Shown: positions 10,201 through 18,319, numbered from the stretch's first letter. The stretch is DNA of 64,000 nt from J029 sp964482495 (GCA_964482495.1 CAYZXS010000022.1:1-64000); one strand, 5' to 3'. The notes: generated by a model not told the origin, from the sequence alone. A program made the numbers and translations.

Positions 10201-10316
10201 CGCCCGGCAAGTACCGCGTGGCCCTGACCGAACTCGGTGCTAAGACGGTGAGCCACGAGGTCACCGTGGAGCCCGGCGTGTCCGAGCTGCGGCTGGACCT
10301 CCCCTTCCCCCGCTGA
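7287..10316 (+). CDS. Large membrane-anchored protein with nine carboxypeptidase-regulatory repeats
   Basis: A 1009-residue protein that begins at GTG with a strongly hydrophobic anchor (about residues 4-23) and an acidic/Ala-rich linker, then a long array of CarboxypepD_reg-like beta-sandwich repeats. I count nine closing strands, among them LVFEGLPAGTYTFRVSAEG, FRLGPVPPGEYLVLAAADGF, LRIDGLPPGRVTVQAEAEG and FELDGLGPGAWRLAVQHEDY. No enzyme motif is visible. The topology suggests an elongated protein standing off the cytoplasmic membrane. It shares design with the 3236-5239 product but is longer, so the two are probably distant paralogues. Some repeats may also score as SpaA-like or DUF4198-like domains. 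Function unknown. Confidence 0.85.
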   Translation: MRTPIVLLLLLVLVAIPAAIFLIPDGSGDPPPGPGEASAAELADDPAQQDLAAAGAAQHGEAGRAAVAKDLLVQALQPDGVLADDSRFLVREGERTRAFQRADGRLTLPSAGPGFEAAVYAGGRWSESRKVNEEERRGLQELSLTASEAAVAVELEVLGADGLPAPEFQVQALWSGPPPGEELRRYLTGLMWSRRHRDTLPGSQGELVFEGLPAGTYTFRVSAEGTALQRPSVSLAPGQRERLTVRLQAGAFVRGRVTSLDGAGIEGAQAFLLPELARNIREMVPAERWPDLAPDGGTATTDADGGFRLGPVPPGEYLVLAAADGFLTAGPPDAAALATGDEQDVGAFALEPGRGLELLLVRAEDGAPVEGAQVRYLSGTPDENMLSSLVPWERAPHASDAEGRLRIDGLPPGRVTVQAEAEGRARVRTQVPADQGDQEAFRIELGPSLGLSGLVLDARDAQPVAGAQVRVLPQDGGLFDEMFATIAPEGGHLQTTTDEQGRFELDGLGPGAWRLAVQHEDYASQTAGPFPLDPMGARPEVTIQLLQGASLFVTVLDDQDQPMADTILTVHNFDGQGGPRGEKTDEQGQHLFEHLPAGNYQVQAIPADLEALAGMAGGNLSGLRTIADFIKLEDEDYRELVLGGRADSCTLQGYLTCGDEVGADLSVMLVSLSGTRIANSDDVGFYEFDAVRAGEYLLMVGKFGLGSGSGYATGIHVSGTGVMQHDIELPMTRLTVRVSSQADGKPVPSVAVMVRREDGGQGGGFQLTDDRGETTFRYLDSARYIASVGRAAMPIFGGGGEFGSKVLEVVELGEGVHERLEVALDPGAEVLARVLDPSGNPVQGAAVFVLDEGGQPLTLFSMTGTGADGRMSIGSLPGGRVRLLARKDGMGQVEQEVWLQPGERAETDLVLQPGCTLRILVVDEDGAPLKGIQAICFDERGAPLSMMVHGPEAMQRGMSFLQGGEQTAGPLPPGKYRVALTELGAKTVSHEVTVEPGVSELRLDLPFPR

Positions 10317-10327
10317 CCCCCGCGCCC

Positions 10328-11236
10328 TTGCTCTGGCAGGCCTCGCCGGCGCCCTTCCCCGGCGCCGGCGAGGCCGCTTCGCTGGCCAACGCCGTCGCCT
10401 GGGGCGTGGCCACGATCCTGTTCACGCGGGCCCTGCGGCGCGGCAAGGCCGAGCACGCCACCCTGTTCAAGAACCTGGTCGGCATGCTGGCGCTGGGCGC
10501 CGCGGCGACGGTGCTGGGCGGTGAGTTGGGCGGGGCCGGGGCCGCCGAGGACCTGCCGTGGCTGATCGGCTCGGGCTTCTGCGGCATGGCGGTGGGCGAC
10601 TGGCTCTACTTCGTCGCCCTGGCTCATATCGGCGTCGGCCGGACCCTGATCCTGACCCAGATCACTCCGGTGCTGACGGCGCTGGCGGCCTGGCCGGTGC
10701 TCGGCGAGCGGCTCTCGGCCGGCCAATGGGCCGGGGCGGTGCTGGTGGTCGGCGGCGGCATCCTGGCCGAGAGCCGGCGGCTGGAGCGGCGGCCGACCGA
10801 CGCCGTCGGCCTGATGGCCGCCCTCGGCGCCTCCCTGGCCTGGACCGCCGGCAACCTGACGCTGCACTGGGGCCTGGATTCCACCCCGGCGGTCACCGGC
10901 GCCGCCTGGCGACTGCTGGGCGGGACGCTCGGGGTGCTGCTGATCCTGGCCTGGCGTGGCCGGGCGCGGCCCGCGGTCCGGGCGCTGGTCCAGCCCGAGA
11001 CGCGGCGGCTGTTCCTGGTGCCGTCCCTGCTCGGCACCGCGCTCGGCATGGGGCTGCTGGCCGCCGGCTTCAAGTGGGCGATGCAGGGCGTGGCCTCGGC
11101 GTTGGCGGCGGCGGTGCCGGTGATCACCATCCCGCTGGCGGTGATCGTGCTCGGCGAGCGGCCGGGTTGGCGCGGCTGGACCGGCGCCGCGGTCGTGGTC
11201 GCCGGCGTGGCCCTGATGGGCTTGTCGGTGCGCTGA
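10328..11236 (+). CDS. EamA/DMT-family transporter
   Basis: An inner-membrane protein of 302 residues with about ten hydrophobic segments arranged as two EamA repeats (roughly 20-140 and 160-300). Typical features are the GxxxGDWLYFVAL segment at the end of the first repeat and ALAAAVPVITIPLAVIVLGERPGWRGWTGAAVVVAG split between the last helices of the second. Members export metabolites or amino acids; the substrate here is not predictable. The TTG start lies 11 bases after the previous stop and leaves the first helix intact; later starts would fall inside helix 1. Its first codons are spanned by a perfect 15-bp inverted repeat. Confidence 0.9.
   Translation: MLWQASPAPFPGAGEAASLANAVAWGVATILFTRALRRGKAEHATLFKNLVGMLALGAAATVLGGELGGAGAAEDLPWLIGSGFCGMAVGDWLYFVALAHIGVGRTLILTQITPVLTALAAWPVLGERLSAGQWAGAVLVVGGGILAESRRLERRPTDAVGLMAALGASLAWTAGNLTLHWGLDSTPAVTGAAWRLLGGTLGVLLILAWRGRARPAVRALVQPETRRLFLVPSLLGTALGMGLLAAGFKWAMQGVASALAAAVPVITIPLAVIVLGERPGWRGWTGAAVVVAGVALMGLSVR
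10339..10375 (+). terminator. Perfect 15-bp stem-loop across the start region of the EamA gene
   Basis: GGCCTCGCCGGCGCC (10339-10353) and its exact reverse complement (10361-10375) enclose the loop CTTCCCC. The stem begins 22 bases after the stop of the preceding gene and lies inside codons 4-16 of the EamA frame. It looks like a terminator stem without a T-run, yet it is within coding sequence. It may limit read-through or translation. Confidence 0.5.
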
Positions 11237-11277
11237 GCCCTCGGCGCTAAAGTCCAGCCGTCCCCTGCCTCCGACAC

Positions 11278-12294
11278 GTGCTCCGCGGCCTCCTCCACGT
11301 CCTGCTGTTCCTCGCGGCCTTCCTGGCCACGCGCGGGGCCGTGGAGCGGCTGGCTCCCGAGCGCATGAAGGTCGCCTGGCTAGCGGCGCAAGAGGAGCCC
11401 GTGGACGCGGTCTTCATCGGCTCCAGCCGGGTCTACCGCCAGCTCGACCCGGCCCGCTTCGACGCCCGCTTGGCGGCGCAGGGCCAGCCGATGCGGTCGC
11501 TGAACCTCGGCATGCAGGGCATGCGCTTCCCCGAGACCCTGTATCTGGCGGAGCGCTTCCTGGAGCGGAAGCCGCCCGGGATGCGTTACCTGTTCCTGGA
11601 GCTGTCGGAGTACGAGACCGCCATCGAGGAGGAAAACCGCCTCAGCGAGCGCACGGTCTACTGGCACTCCTGGCCGGTGACGGCGCTGCTGCTGCGCGCC
11701 CTGGCTTCGGAGGAGCTTCCAGTGGCCGAGAAGCTGGCGCGGCTGGAGATGCACCTGGTGCACTGGGGTCACCGCTTCGGCAACCTGGGACACGGTGACG
11801 AAGCGCTGCGGCAGCTTTTCTCCGACGGCCCGGAGGACTTCGAGGGCCGGCGCACCCTGGGGCCGGCCGGCGACGGCTACCGCTCGCTGAGCATCGAGCG
11901 CGGCGCCAACTTCGCCGAGCGCCGGCGGCTGTTCCTGGCCGACCTGGAGAAGTTCCGGGACGCCAAGCGGGCGCTGCTGGCCCCGGAGGCCGAGGTGCCG
12001 GCCGACCCGGCCTTGGCGCCGGCGCTCGAGCGCATCAACCGACTGGCGGCCGAGCAGGAGGTGACGGTGGTCTACCTGATCCTGCCCGTGATCGAGAAGC
12101 AAACCGCGCTGGCGCGGCTGCGCGAGGCCGGGCAGGCGCCGCTGCTGCTGCGCTTCGACGACCCCGCCGCCTGGCCAGAGCTCTATCAGGCGCGCTACCG
12201 CTTCGACATCCACCACCTCGACCAGCGCGGCGCCGGCATCCTCAGCGAGGCCCTGGCCGACGAGTTCCTGCGGCTGCTGGAGGCGCCGGACTAG
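11278..12294 (+). CDS. SGNH-like protein paired with MBOAT acyltransferase
   Basis: A 338-residue protein with an N-terminal hydrophobic anchor (about residues 4-18) and an SGNH-hydrolase-like layout: block I AVFIGSSRVYRQLDP near residues 44-58, a conserved LNLGMQGMRFPETLYLAE segment near 76, and a C-terminal DIHHLDQRGAGILSEAL that supplies the usual Asp/His pair. Such proteins commonly accompany AlgI-type acyltransferases and help transfer acetyl groups to exported polysaccharides, as AlgJ and AlgX do. The start is GTG. The MBOAT gene follows three bases after its stop, so the two are almost certainly one transcriptional unit. The polymer they modify is unknown. Confidence 0.8.
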   Translation: MLRGLLHVLLFLAAFLATRGAVERLAPERMKVAWLAAQEEPVDAVFIGSSRVYRQLDPARFDARLAAQGQPMRSLNLGMQGMRFPETLYLAERFLERKPPGMRYLFLELSEYETAIEEENRLSERTVYWHSWPVTALLLRALASEELPVAEKLARLEMHLVHWGHRFGNLGHGDEALRQLFSDGPEDFEGRRTLGPAGDGYRSLSIERGANFAERRRLFLADLEKFRDAKRALLAPEAEVPADPALAPALERINRLAAEQEVTVVYLILPVIEKQTALARLREAGQAPLLLRFDDPAAWPELYQARYRFDIHHLDQRGAGILSEALADEFLRLLEAPD

Positions 12295-12297
12295 CGC

Positions 12298-13737
12298 ATG
12301 CTCTTCACCGAGTTCCGCTTCCTGCCCTTCTTCCTGCTGGTCTTCGGCCTGCACTGGCTGCTGCGCGGGCCGCGGCTGCGCAAGGGCTGGCTGCTGCTGG
12401 CGAGCTACGCCTTCTACGCGGCGTGGGACTGGCGCTTCCTGTCGCTGATCTTGATCTCGACCGCGGTCGACTACGCCGCTGGCCTGCGCATCGCCGCCGC
12501 CCGAGCCGCGGCCGGCCTCGGCACCGGTGAGGAAGCGCGCGACGGCGGAGCCGGGCGCGCCGGGCGCGGCTGGCTGCTGGCCAGCTTGGGCGCCAACCTC
12601 GGCCTGCTGGGCTTCTTCAAGTACTTCGGCTTCTTCGTCGCCTCGGGGGTGGACTTCCTCGGCTGGCTCGGGGTGCCGGCGACCGCCCCGGCGCTGTCGA
12701 TCGTGCTGCCGGTCGGCATCAGCTTCTTCACCTTCCAGACGATGTCCTACTCGCTGGACATCTACCGCGGCCGACTCCAGCCCACCCGCAGCGCCCTGGA
12801 CCTGGCGCTGTTCGTGGCCTTCTTCCCGCAGCTGGTGGCGGGCCCGATCGTGCGCGCGGCCGACTTCCTGCCGCAGCTGCGGGCGCCGCGGCGCTGGGCC
12901 GAGGTCGCGGTGCAGCCGGCGCTGATGCTGTTCCTCAGCGGCTACATCAAGAAGGCCTGCATCTCCGACAACCTGGCGCCGGCGGTCGACGCCTACTTCG
13001 CCGAGCCGGCGGGCTTCGACGCGGTCAGCGCCTGGCTAGCGACGGTCGGCTACGCTGTGCAGATCTACTGCGACTTCAGCGGTTACTCGGACATGGCGAT
13101 CGCCTGCGCCGCCCTGCTCGGCTACCAGCTGGCGCTCAATTTCAACTTCCCCTACTTCGCCTCGAGCATCCAGGACTTCTGGCGCCGCTGGCACATCAGC
13201 CTGTCGAGCTGGCTGCGCGACTACCTGTACATCTCGCTCGGCGGCAACCGCGGCTCGAAGCTCTACCAGTACCGCAACCTGATGCTGACGATGCTGCTGG
13301 GCGGGCTGTGGCACGGCGCGGCCTGGACCTTCGTCGTCTGGGGCGGGCTGCACGGGCTGGCGCTGGTGCTGCACCGCGAGTGGGCCAAGCGCGTCGGCCC
13401 GCTGCCGGGCATGGCGGTGATCGGGCCGGCGCTCACCTTCTGGTTCGTCTGCGTCTGCTGGATCTTCTTCCGCGCCGCCAGCTTCGACGACGCCTGGACC
13501 ACCCTGCGCGCCTTCGCGCTTTTCCAGGCGCCGGGCGAGGCGCGGCTCGAAGGACTGGCGTGGCTGGTCTTCCCAGCGCTGCTCGGCGCCCACGCGGTCT
13601 CGCGCTTCACCCACGCCGCGCAGGTAGGCCGGCGGATGCCGGCCCCGGTGTTCGCGGTCTGGGCGGGCGTGGTGGCGGCCCTGGCGCTGGCCTTCACGCC
13701 GGTCGCCTACAAGCCCTTCATCTACTTCCAGTTCTGA
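12298..13737 (+). CDS. MBOAT family O-acyltransferase (AlgI-like)
   Basis: An integral membrane O-acyltransferase of 479 residues, the usual AlgI/PatA length. Conserved MBOAT blocks are present: SIVLPVGISFFTFQTMSYS followed by IYRGR near residues 140-160, FVAFFPQLVAGPIVR near 180, DFWRRWHISLSSWLRDYLY near 290 and GGLWHGAAWTFVVWGGLHG near 345-360, which contains the presumed catalytic His. It should move acyl groups across the membrane onto an exported glycan, with the SGNH-like neighbour finishing the transfer. The ATG lies three bases after the upstream stop. No polysaccharide synthase is adjacent. Confidence 0.95.
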   Translation: MLFTEFRFLPFFLLVFGLHWLLRGPRLRKGWLLLASYAFYAAWDWRFLSLILISTAVDYAAGLRIAAARAAAGLGTGEEARDGGAGRAGRGWLLASLGANLGLLGFFKYFGFFVASGVDFLGWLGVPATAPALSIVLPVGISFFTFQTMSYSLDIYRGRLQPTRSALDLALFVAFFPQLVAGPIVRAADFLPQLRAPRRWAEVAVQPALMLFLSGYIKKACISDNLAPAVDAYFAEPAGFDAVSAWLATVGYAVQIYCDFSGYSDMAIACAALLGYQLALNFNFPYFASSIQDFWRRWHISLSSWLRDYLYISLGGNRGSKLYQYRNLMLTMLLGGLWHGAAWTFVVWGGLHGLALVLHREWAKRVGPLPGMAVIGPALTFWFVCVCWIFFRAASFDDAWTTLRAFALFQAPGEARLEGLAWLVFPALLGAHAVSRFTHAAQVGRRMPAPVFAVWAGVVAALALAFTPVAYKPFIYFQF

Positions 13738-13756
13738 GCCCCGCGGGCGGCGCCGG

Positions 13757-13762
13757 TATCCT
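13757..13762 (+). promoter_or_regulatory. Possible -10 hexamer before accC
   Basis: TATCCT ends eight bases before the accC ATG, in the 33-base gap after the MBOAT gene. It fits the TAnnnT pattern found close to many starts in this window. Confidence 0.45.
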
Positions 13763-13770
13763 GTGCGGTC

Positions 13771-15132
13771 ATGTTCCACCGCGTCTTCATCGCGAACCGC
13801 GGCGAGGTCGCCGCGCGCATGGTCCGGGCCTGCCGGGACCTCGACATCGAACCGGTCTGCGGCGCCTCGGAGGCCGACCTGGCGGCTGGTTTCCCCTACC
13901 TGGAGGAGGCGGCCGAGACGGTCAAGCTCGGGCCTGGGCCGGCTTCGGAGTCCTACCTGCGGATCGAGACCGTGATCCAAGCGGCCAAGCAGAGCGGCTG
14001 TTCGGCGGTCCACCCCGGCTGGGGCTTCCTGGCCGAGAACGCCCGCTTCGCCGCGATGTGCGAGCAGCACGGCCTGAAGTTCATCGGTCCGTCGCCGGCG
14101 GTGATGGACCAGATGGGATTGAAGGTGGCCTCGCGCCAGGCGGCCACCGCCGCCGGCCTGCCGGTGGTGCCGGGCTCGGCCGGTCTGCTGGCCGACGCCG
14201 AAGAGGCGGTCAAGGTGGCCGAAGAGGTCGGCTACCCGATCGCGCTCAAGGCCGACGCCGGCGGCGGCGGCCGCGGCATCCGCCGCTGCGAGAACGCCGA
14301 CCAAGTCCGCACCGCCTTCGCCGAGGCCTCACGCGAAGCCGCCGCCGCCTTCGGCAACGCGGCGCTCTACTTGGAGAAGTACCTCGACGGCGGCCGCCAC
14401 ATCGAATTCCAGGTGCTCGGCGACGGCCATGGCGGGGCCATCCACCTGGGCGAGCGCGAGTGCTCGATCCAGCGCCGCCACCAGAAGCTGCTCGAGGAGG
14501 CGCCCTCGCCCGCGCTCAACGCCGAGTTGCGGGCACACTACGGCCAGCTCTGCGCCCACGCCACGGCCTACTGGAACTACGCCGGCGCCGGCACCATGGA
14601 GTTCCTGCGCGCGCCCGACGGCCAGCTCTACTTCCTGGAGATGAACACCCGGCTGCAGGTCGAGCATCCGGTCACCGAGCTCATCACCGGCATCGACCTG
14701 GCCCAGGCGCAGATCCGGATCGCCGCCGGCCACGGCCTGCCCTGCAAGCAGGAAGAAGTTCCTCAGCGCGGCCACGCGGTCGAGGCGCGGCTCAACGCCG
14801 AGGACCCGGCCGCCGACTTCCGGCCCTCCCCCGGCGTCGTCAGCCGCTTCGAGCTCGGCGGCGAGGACGTGCGCGTCGACAGCCACCTGCGCTCGGGCTC
14901 CCGCATCCCGCCGCACTACGACTCCCTGATCGCCAAGGTGATCGGCCACGGCGACACCCGGGAGGCCGCCATCGAGGCCCTGGACCGCAGCCTGGCCGAT
15001 TCCGTGATCGAAGGCGTCCCGACCACCGCAGGCCTGCACCGCCGGATCCTGGCCCACGAGGACTTCCGCTCCGGCCGCTACGACACCGCCTGGCTGCAGA
15101 CGGCGCTGGATTCCGGTCGCTTGCTGTCCTAG
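13771..15132 (+). CDS. accC: Biotin carboxylase subunit of acyl-CoA carboxylase
   Basis: ATP-dependent carboxylation of the biotin carrier, first half-reaction of acetyl-/acyl-CoA carboxylase. The 453 residues match AccC. Visible are the N-terminal IANRGEVAARMVRACRD, AVHPGWGFLAEN near residue 78, the glycine-rich ATP-grasp loop KADAGGGGRGIRR near 160, ERECSIQRRHQKLLEEAPSPA near 228 and EMNTRLQVEHPVTE near 290, which carry the catalytic Glu and Arg residues. The carboxyltransferase and biotin carrier genes are not adjacent but lie 12 kb downstream at 26931-29242. TATCCT lies eight bases before the ATG. It ends with TAG. Confidence 0.95.
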   Translation: MFHRVFIANRGEVAARMVRACRDLDIEPVCGASEADLAAGFPYLEEAAETVKLGPGPASESYLRIETVIQAAKQSGCSAVHPGWGFLAENARFAAMCEQHGLKFIGPSPAVMDQMGLKVASRQAATAAGLPVVPGSAGLLADAEEAVKVAEEVGYPIALKADAGGGGRGIRRCENADQVRTAFAEASREAAAAFGNAALYLEKYLDGGRHIEFQVLGDGHGGAIHLGERECSIQRRHQKLLEEAPSPALNAELRAHYGQLCAHATAYWNYAGAGTMEFLRAPDGQLYFLEMNTRLQVEHPVTELITGIDLAQAQIRIAAGHGLPCKQEEVPQRGHAVEARLNAEDPAADFRPSPGVVSRFELGGEDVRVDSHLRSGSRIPPHYDSLIAKVIGHGDTREAAIEALDRSLADSVIEGVPTTAGLHRRILAHEDFRSGRYDTAWLQTALDSGRLLS

Positions 15133-15168
15133 GGCCAAGGGTCCCCCCCTCCCTGACCCCGAGACCCC

Positions 15169-15780
15169 ATGAAGACCACCACCCGCGCCCTCCTCCTCGC
15201 CGCCGCCCTCGTCGGCGGTCTGTTCGCCTTCCGCCAGGCCTACGCCCAAGACCCCTCCCAGGAGCCCTCCCCCGAGGAGATGGCCGCCATGATGGAGGAG
15301 ATGGGCAAGCTCGCCGCCCCGGGCGAGATGCACGATCTGCTCCAGAACCTGGTCGGCACCTGGGACCTGGAGTTCGAGATGTCCATGCCCGGCATGGACC
15401 CGATGAAGTCGACCGGCGTCTCTGAGATCACCTCGGAGCTCGGCGGCCGCTACGTCCAGGAGCGCTTGCAAGGCTCCTTCATGGGCATGCCCTTCCACGG
15501 CATGAACATGATCGGCTACGACAACTTCGAGAAGGAGTTCCACTCCACCTGGTTCGACTCCTCGAGCACCTGGCCCATCTCCGCCACCGGCCAGTGGGAC
15601 GCCGAGACCAAGACCATGGAGTTCCGCGGCATCATGAAGGACGTGGCCAACATGGACGGCCGGCCCTACCGCATGACCTCCCACCAGGTCAGCGACGACC
15701 ACGTCGTCTTCAAGATGTACGACACCATCCCGCCTCAGGGCGAGGCGCTGGTCATGACGATCAACTACCGCCGCGGCTGA
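15169..15780 (+). CDS. Secreted DUF1579 protein
   Basis: A 203-residue exported protein with a clear signal peptide ending AYAQ near residue 26. The mature part begins with a Met/Glu-rich stretch, then HDLLQNLVGTWDLEFEM, which opens a DUF1579 domain, and continues with ITSELGGRYVQERLQG, IGYDNFEKEFHSTWFDS and MTSHQVSDDHVVFKMYD, all typical of this lipocalin-like family. DUF1579 proteins have no established function. It lies between accC and a sulfatase gene on the same strand, with 36- and 45-base gaps, and shows no close functional tie to either. Confidence 0.88.
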   Translation: MKTTTRALLLAAALVGGLFAFRQAYAQDPSQEPSPEEMAAMMEEMGKLAAPGEMHDLLQNLVGTWDLEFEMSMPGMDPMKSTGVSEITSELGGRYVQERLQGSFMGMPFHGMNMIGYDNFEKEFHSTWFDSSSTWPISATGQWDAETKTMEFRGIMKDVANMDGRPYRMTSHQVSDDHVVFKMYDTIPPQGEALVMTINYRRG

Positions 15781-15813
15781 TCCCGCCCCCGCGACTGTCG
15801 CCGGGAAGGGCGC

Positions 15814-15819
15814 TAGGCT
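15814..15819 (+). promoter_or_regulatory. -10-like hexamer six bases before sulfatase start
   Basis: TAGGCT is followed by exactly six bases and then the ATG at 15826. With a -10 box at this distance, transcription would begin at or within a base or two of the ATG, giving a leaderless mRNA. Confidence 0.6.
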
Positions 15820-15825
15820 GTCCGC

Positions 15826-17292
15826 ATGCCTCGCGCCCTTCTCGCGTTCCTGGCCCTGCTCCCGGCGGCCTGCGCCGGCCTCGACGCCGACGCCGGGCGG
15901 CCGCCGAACATCGTCTTCATCCTGGCGGACGACCTCGGCTACGGCGAGCTCGGCAGCTACGGCCAGGACAAGATCCGGACGCCGCGGCTGGACGCCCTGG
16001 CCGCCGAGGGCATGCGCTTCACCCAGCACTACAGCGGCAGCCCGGTGTGCGCGCCGTCGCGCTGCGTGCTGCTGACCGGCCTCCACACCGGCCACGCCTA
16101 CATCCGGGACAACGACGAGATGGGCAGCCGCGGCGACGTCTGGAACGACCCGGCGCTGGAGGGCCAGCGGCCGATCCCGGACGAGGCCGTGACGGTCGCC
16201 GAGCTGCTGAAGGCCCAGGGCTACGCCACCGCCGCGATCGGCAAGTGGGGGCTGGGCTGGACCGGGTCCAGCGGCGACCCCAACCGCCAGGGCTTCGACC
16301 TGTTCTACGGCTACATCTGCCAGCGCGTGGCGCACAACTACTACCCGACCCACCTGTGGCGGAACGACCAGAAGGTCGAGCTCCGCAACGCCGCCTTCAA
16401 GGCCCACCAGAAGATGCCCGAGGGCGCCGACCCCGCCGACCCCGCCAGCTACGACGGCTACGCCGGCGAGGACTACGCCGCCGACTTCATGATCGAGGCG
16501 GCGCTCGGCTTCGTCCGCGACCACGCCGACCAGCCCTTCTTCCTCTACTTCCCGACGCCGGTGCCGCACCTGGCCCTGCAGGTGCCGGAGGACTCGCTGG
16601 CGGAGTACGCCGGCGCCTTCGAGGAGACCCCCTACCCCGGCGGCAAGGGCTACCTCCCCCACCAGGAGCCGCGCGCCGCCTACGCCGCCATGATCACCCG
16701 CATGGACGGTGACATCGGCCGGATCCTGGACCTGCTGGCCGAGCTCGGGCTCGAGGACGACACCATCGTCGTCTTCACCAGTGACAACGGCCCCTCCTGG
16801 GTCGGCGGCGTCGACAAGGACTTCTTCGGGAGCCAGGGCGGGCTGCGGGGCCGAAAGGGCCAGCTCTTCGAGGGCGGCATCCGGGTGCCGGCGATCGTGC
16901 GCTGGCCGGGCCGGACCGAGGCCGGCGCCACGACCGACCAGGTCTCGGCCTTCCAGGACTGGCTGCCGACCCTCTGCGAGGCGGCCGGCGCGACCACGCC
17001 CGATGGCCTCGACGGCCTCAGCCTGATGCCGACCCTGCGCGGCCAGGTCGGCCGTCAGGAACAGCACGCGGCGCTCTACTGGGAGTACAACAAGCGCATG
17101 CAGGCGCTGCGCATGGGCCGCTGGAAGGCCTTCCGGCCCAAGCCCGGCGCGCCCTTGCAGCTCTACGACCTCGAGGCCGACCCGGACGAGAACCGCGACG
17201 TCGCCGCCGCCCACCCGGAGGTGGTGGCCAGGGTCGAGCAGCTCCTGGTCGAGAGCCGCACCGAGTCCGAGCACTTCCCGCTCGGCGGCTGA
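15826..17292 (+). CDS. Secreted sulfatase (arylsulfatase A-like)
   Basis: A 488-residue family S1 sulfatase that cleaves sulfate esters, probably from polysaccharide or glycan substrates outside the cytoplasm. The leader is short (about residues 1-18, ending in ACAG). ILADDLGYG near residue 31 supplies metal-binding Asp residues. SPVCAPSRC has the Cys (residue 75) that the maturation enzyme turns into formylglycine (C-x-P-S-R). IGKWGLGW, VFTSDNGPSW and GGLRGRKGQLFEGGIRVP are further active-site blocks. A leaderless-type TAGGCT box precedes it. No maturation enzyme or second sulfatase lies in the window, so the substrate cannot be told. Confidence 0.95.
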   Translation: MPRALLAFLALLPAACAGLDADAGRPPNIVFILADDLGYGELGSYGQDKIRTPRLDALAAEGMRFTQHYSGSPVCAPSRCVLLTGLHTGHAYIRDNDEMGSRGDVWNDPALEGQRPIPDEAVTVAELLKAQGYATAAIGKWGLGWTGSSGDPNRQGFDLFYGYICQRVAHNYYPTHLWRNDQKVELRNAAFKAHQKMPEGADPADPASYDGYAGEDYAADFMIEAALGFVRDHADQPFFLYFPTPVPHLALQVPEDSLAEYAGAFEETPYPGGKGYLPHQEPRAAYAAMITRMDGDIGRILDLLAELGLEDDTIVVFTSDNGPSWVGGVDKDFFGSQGGLRGRKGQLFEGGIRVPAIVRWPGRTEAGATTDQVSAFQDWLPTLCEAAGATTPDGLDGLSLMPTLRGQVGRQEQHAALYWEYNKRMQALRMGRWKAFRPKPGAPLQLYDLEADPDENRDVAAAHPEVVARVEQLLVESRTESEHFPLGG

Positions 17293-17339
17293 GCCCGCGA
17301 GCATCCGCGCGCGGTCTTGCCGCCGCGGCGAGGAGGAGA

Positions 17340-18260
17340 CTAGACCGCTTCCTGGACCGGCTCCGGCGCGCCCTCGGGCCAGGCCAGCGGCTCGGCGGCG
17401 GTGCGGACGCCGGCCTCGAGCAGCCAGTCGTGGATCCGCTGGATCGTCAGCGGGCTGCGGCGGTCGAACATCAGGTCGTGGGCCGTGTCCGGGATCACCT
17501 CCGCCTCGGCGCCGAGCACCTTGGCCGAACGCAGGGAGGGGCCGACCTTCATCAGGGTGTCATGGTCGGGAGCCATCCACAGCAGCGGCGTCCGGATCTC
17601 CTTCGGCGGCGACCAGAAGGGCGGGTTGTGCTGGAACAGCACCAGCAGCGACTCGGGCGACAAGCGGCTCCGGAGCTGCTCGGGTTCGATCATCGAGCTC
17701 TCGGAGAGGAACATGCGCTCGACCAGGCCGGCGGCGCGGATGCTCGGGGTGGCGGTGCCGGTCAGGACGCAGGCGAGGCTGCCCCAGAAGTCCTCCCGGA
17801 AGCGGTTCAGGATCACCGACATCATCTCCCGGGCGAAGATCGGCGCCAGCATGACGGCCGCGGGGAAGTCGTCCTCCTTCTTGAGCAGGCGCTGGATCAG
17901 CCCGGCGCCGAGGCTGTGACCGACCAGCACCGGCTGGCGCGGCAGGCGCGCGATCTCGTCCCGCAGGAACTCCAGGTAGTACCCCTGGGTGGTCCAGCGC
18001 GGGTGCCGGCCAGGCGCCGAATCCCCGTGACCGGGCAGGCTGAAGGCCAGGCTCTGCCAGCCGCGCTCGGCGAACTGGATCTGCCACTCACGCCAGCAGA
18101 AGGCGCCGTGCCACATGCCGTGGATGAACAGCAACGGGGGGCGGTCATCGCCACCCTCGGCGGGACGGCAGCTGACCCGCTCGACGCCGTCTTGGACGGA
18201 GCGTTCCAGCAGGGGCAGACCGGTGCCGTGAGGGGGTAGGGACTCGACGCGGGGATCCAT
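17340..18260 (-). CDS. Alpha/beta hydrolase
   Basis: A 306-residue alpha/beta-fold hydrolase, probably a lysophospholipase- or esterase-like enzyme. The oxyanion region LLFIHGMWHGAFCW lies near residues 43-56, the nucleophile elbow GHSLG has Ser near 116, the acid is probably in WMAPDHDT and the His in DTAHDLMFDRR near the C-terminus. No signal peptide is visible, so it is likely cytoplasmic. It converges on the sulfatase gene with a 47-base gap. The specific substrate is unknown. Confidence 0.88.
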   Translation of the reverse strand: MDPRVESLPPHGTGLPLLERSVQDGVERVSCRPAEGGDDRPPLLFIHGMWHGAFCWREWQIQFAERGWQSLAFSLPGHGDSAPGRHPRWTTQGYYLEFLRDEIARLPRQPVLVGHSLGAGLIQRLLKKEDDFPAAVMLAPIFAREMMSVILNRFREDFWGSLACVLTGTATPSIRAAGLVERMFLSESSMIEPEQLRSRLSPESLLVLFQHNPPFWSPPKEIRTPLLWMAPDHDTLMKVGPSLRSAKVLGAEAEVIPDTAHDLMFDRRSPLTIQRIHDWLLEAGVRTAAEPLAWPEGAPEPVQEAV

Positions 18261-18319
18261 CGTTCCAAGAGCCTCATCGGCGCCCCAGCCGGCCGAAGTT
18301 GAGTGAAATCAAGCCCCTA

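Noticed and set aside
14329..17304. A 991-codon open frame on the minus strand opposite accC, the DUF1579 gene and the sulfatase
   Set aside because: It lies antisense to three well-supported genes and has shadow composition (Leu/Val/Gly/His-rich, no motifs).
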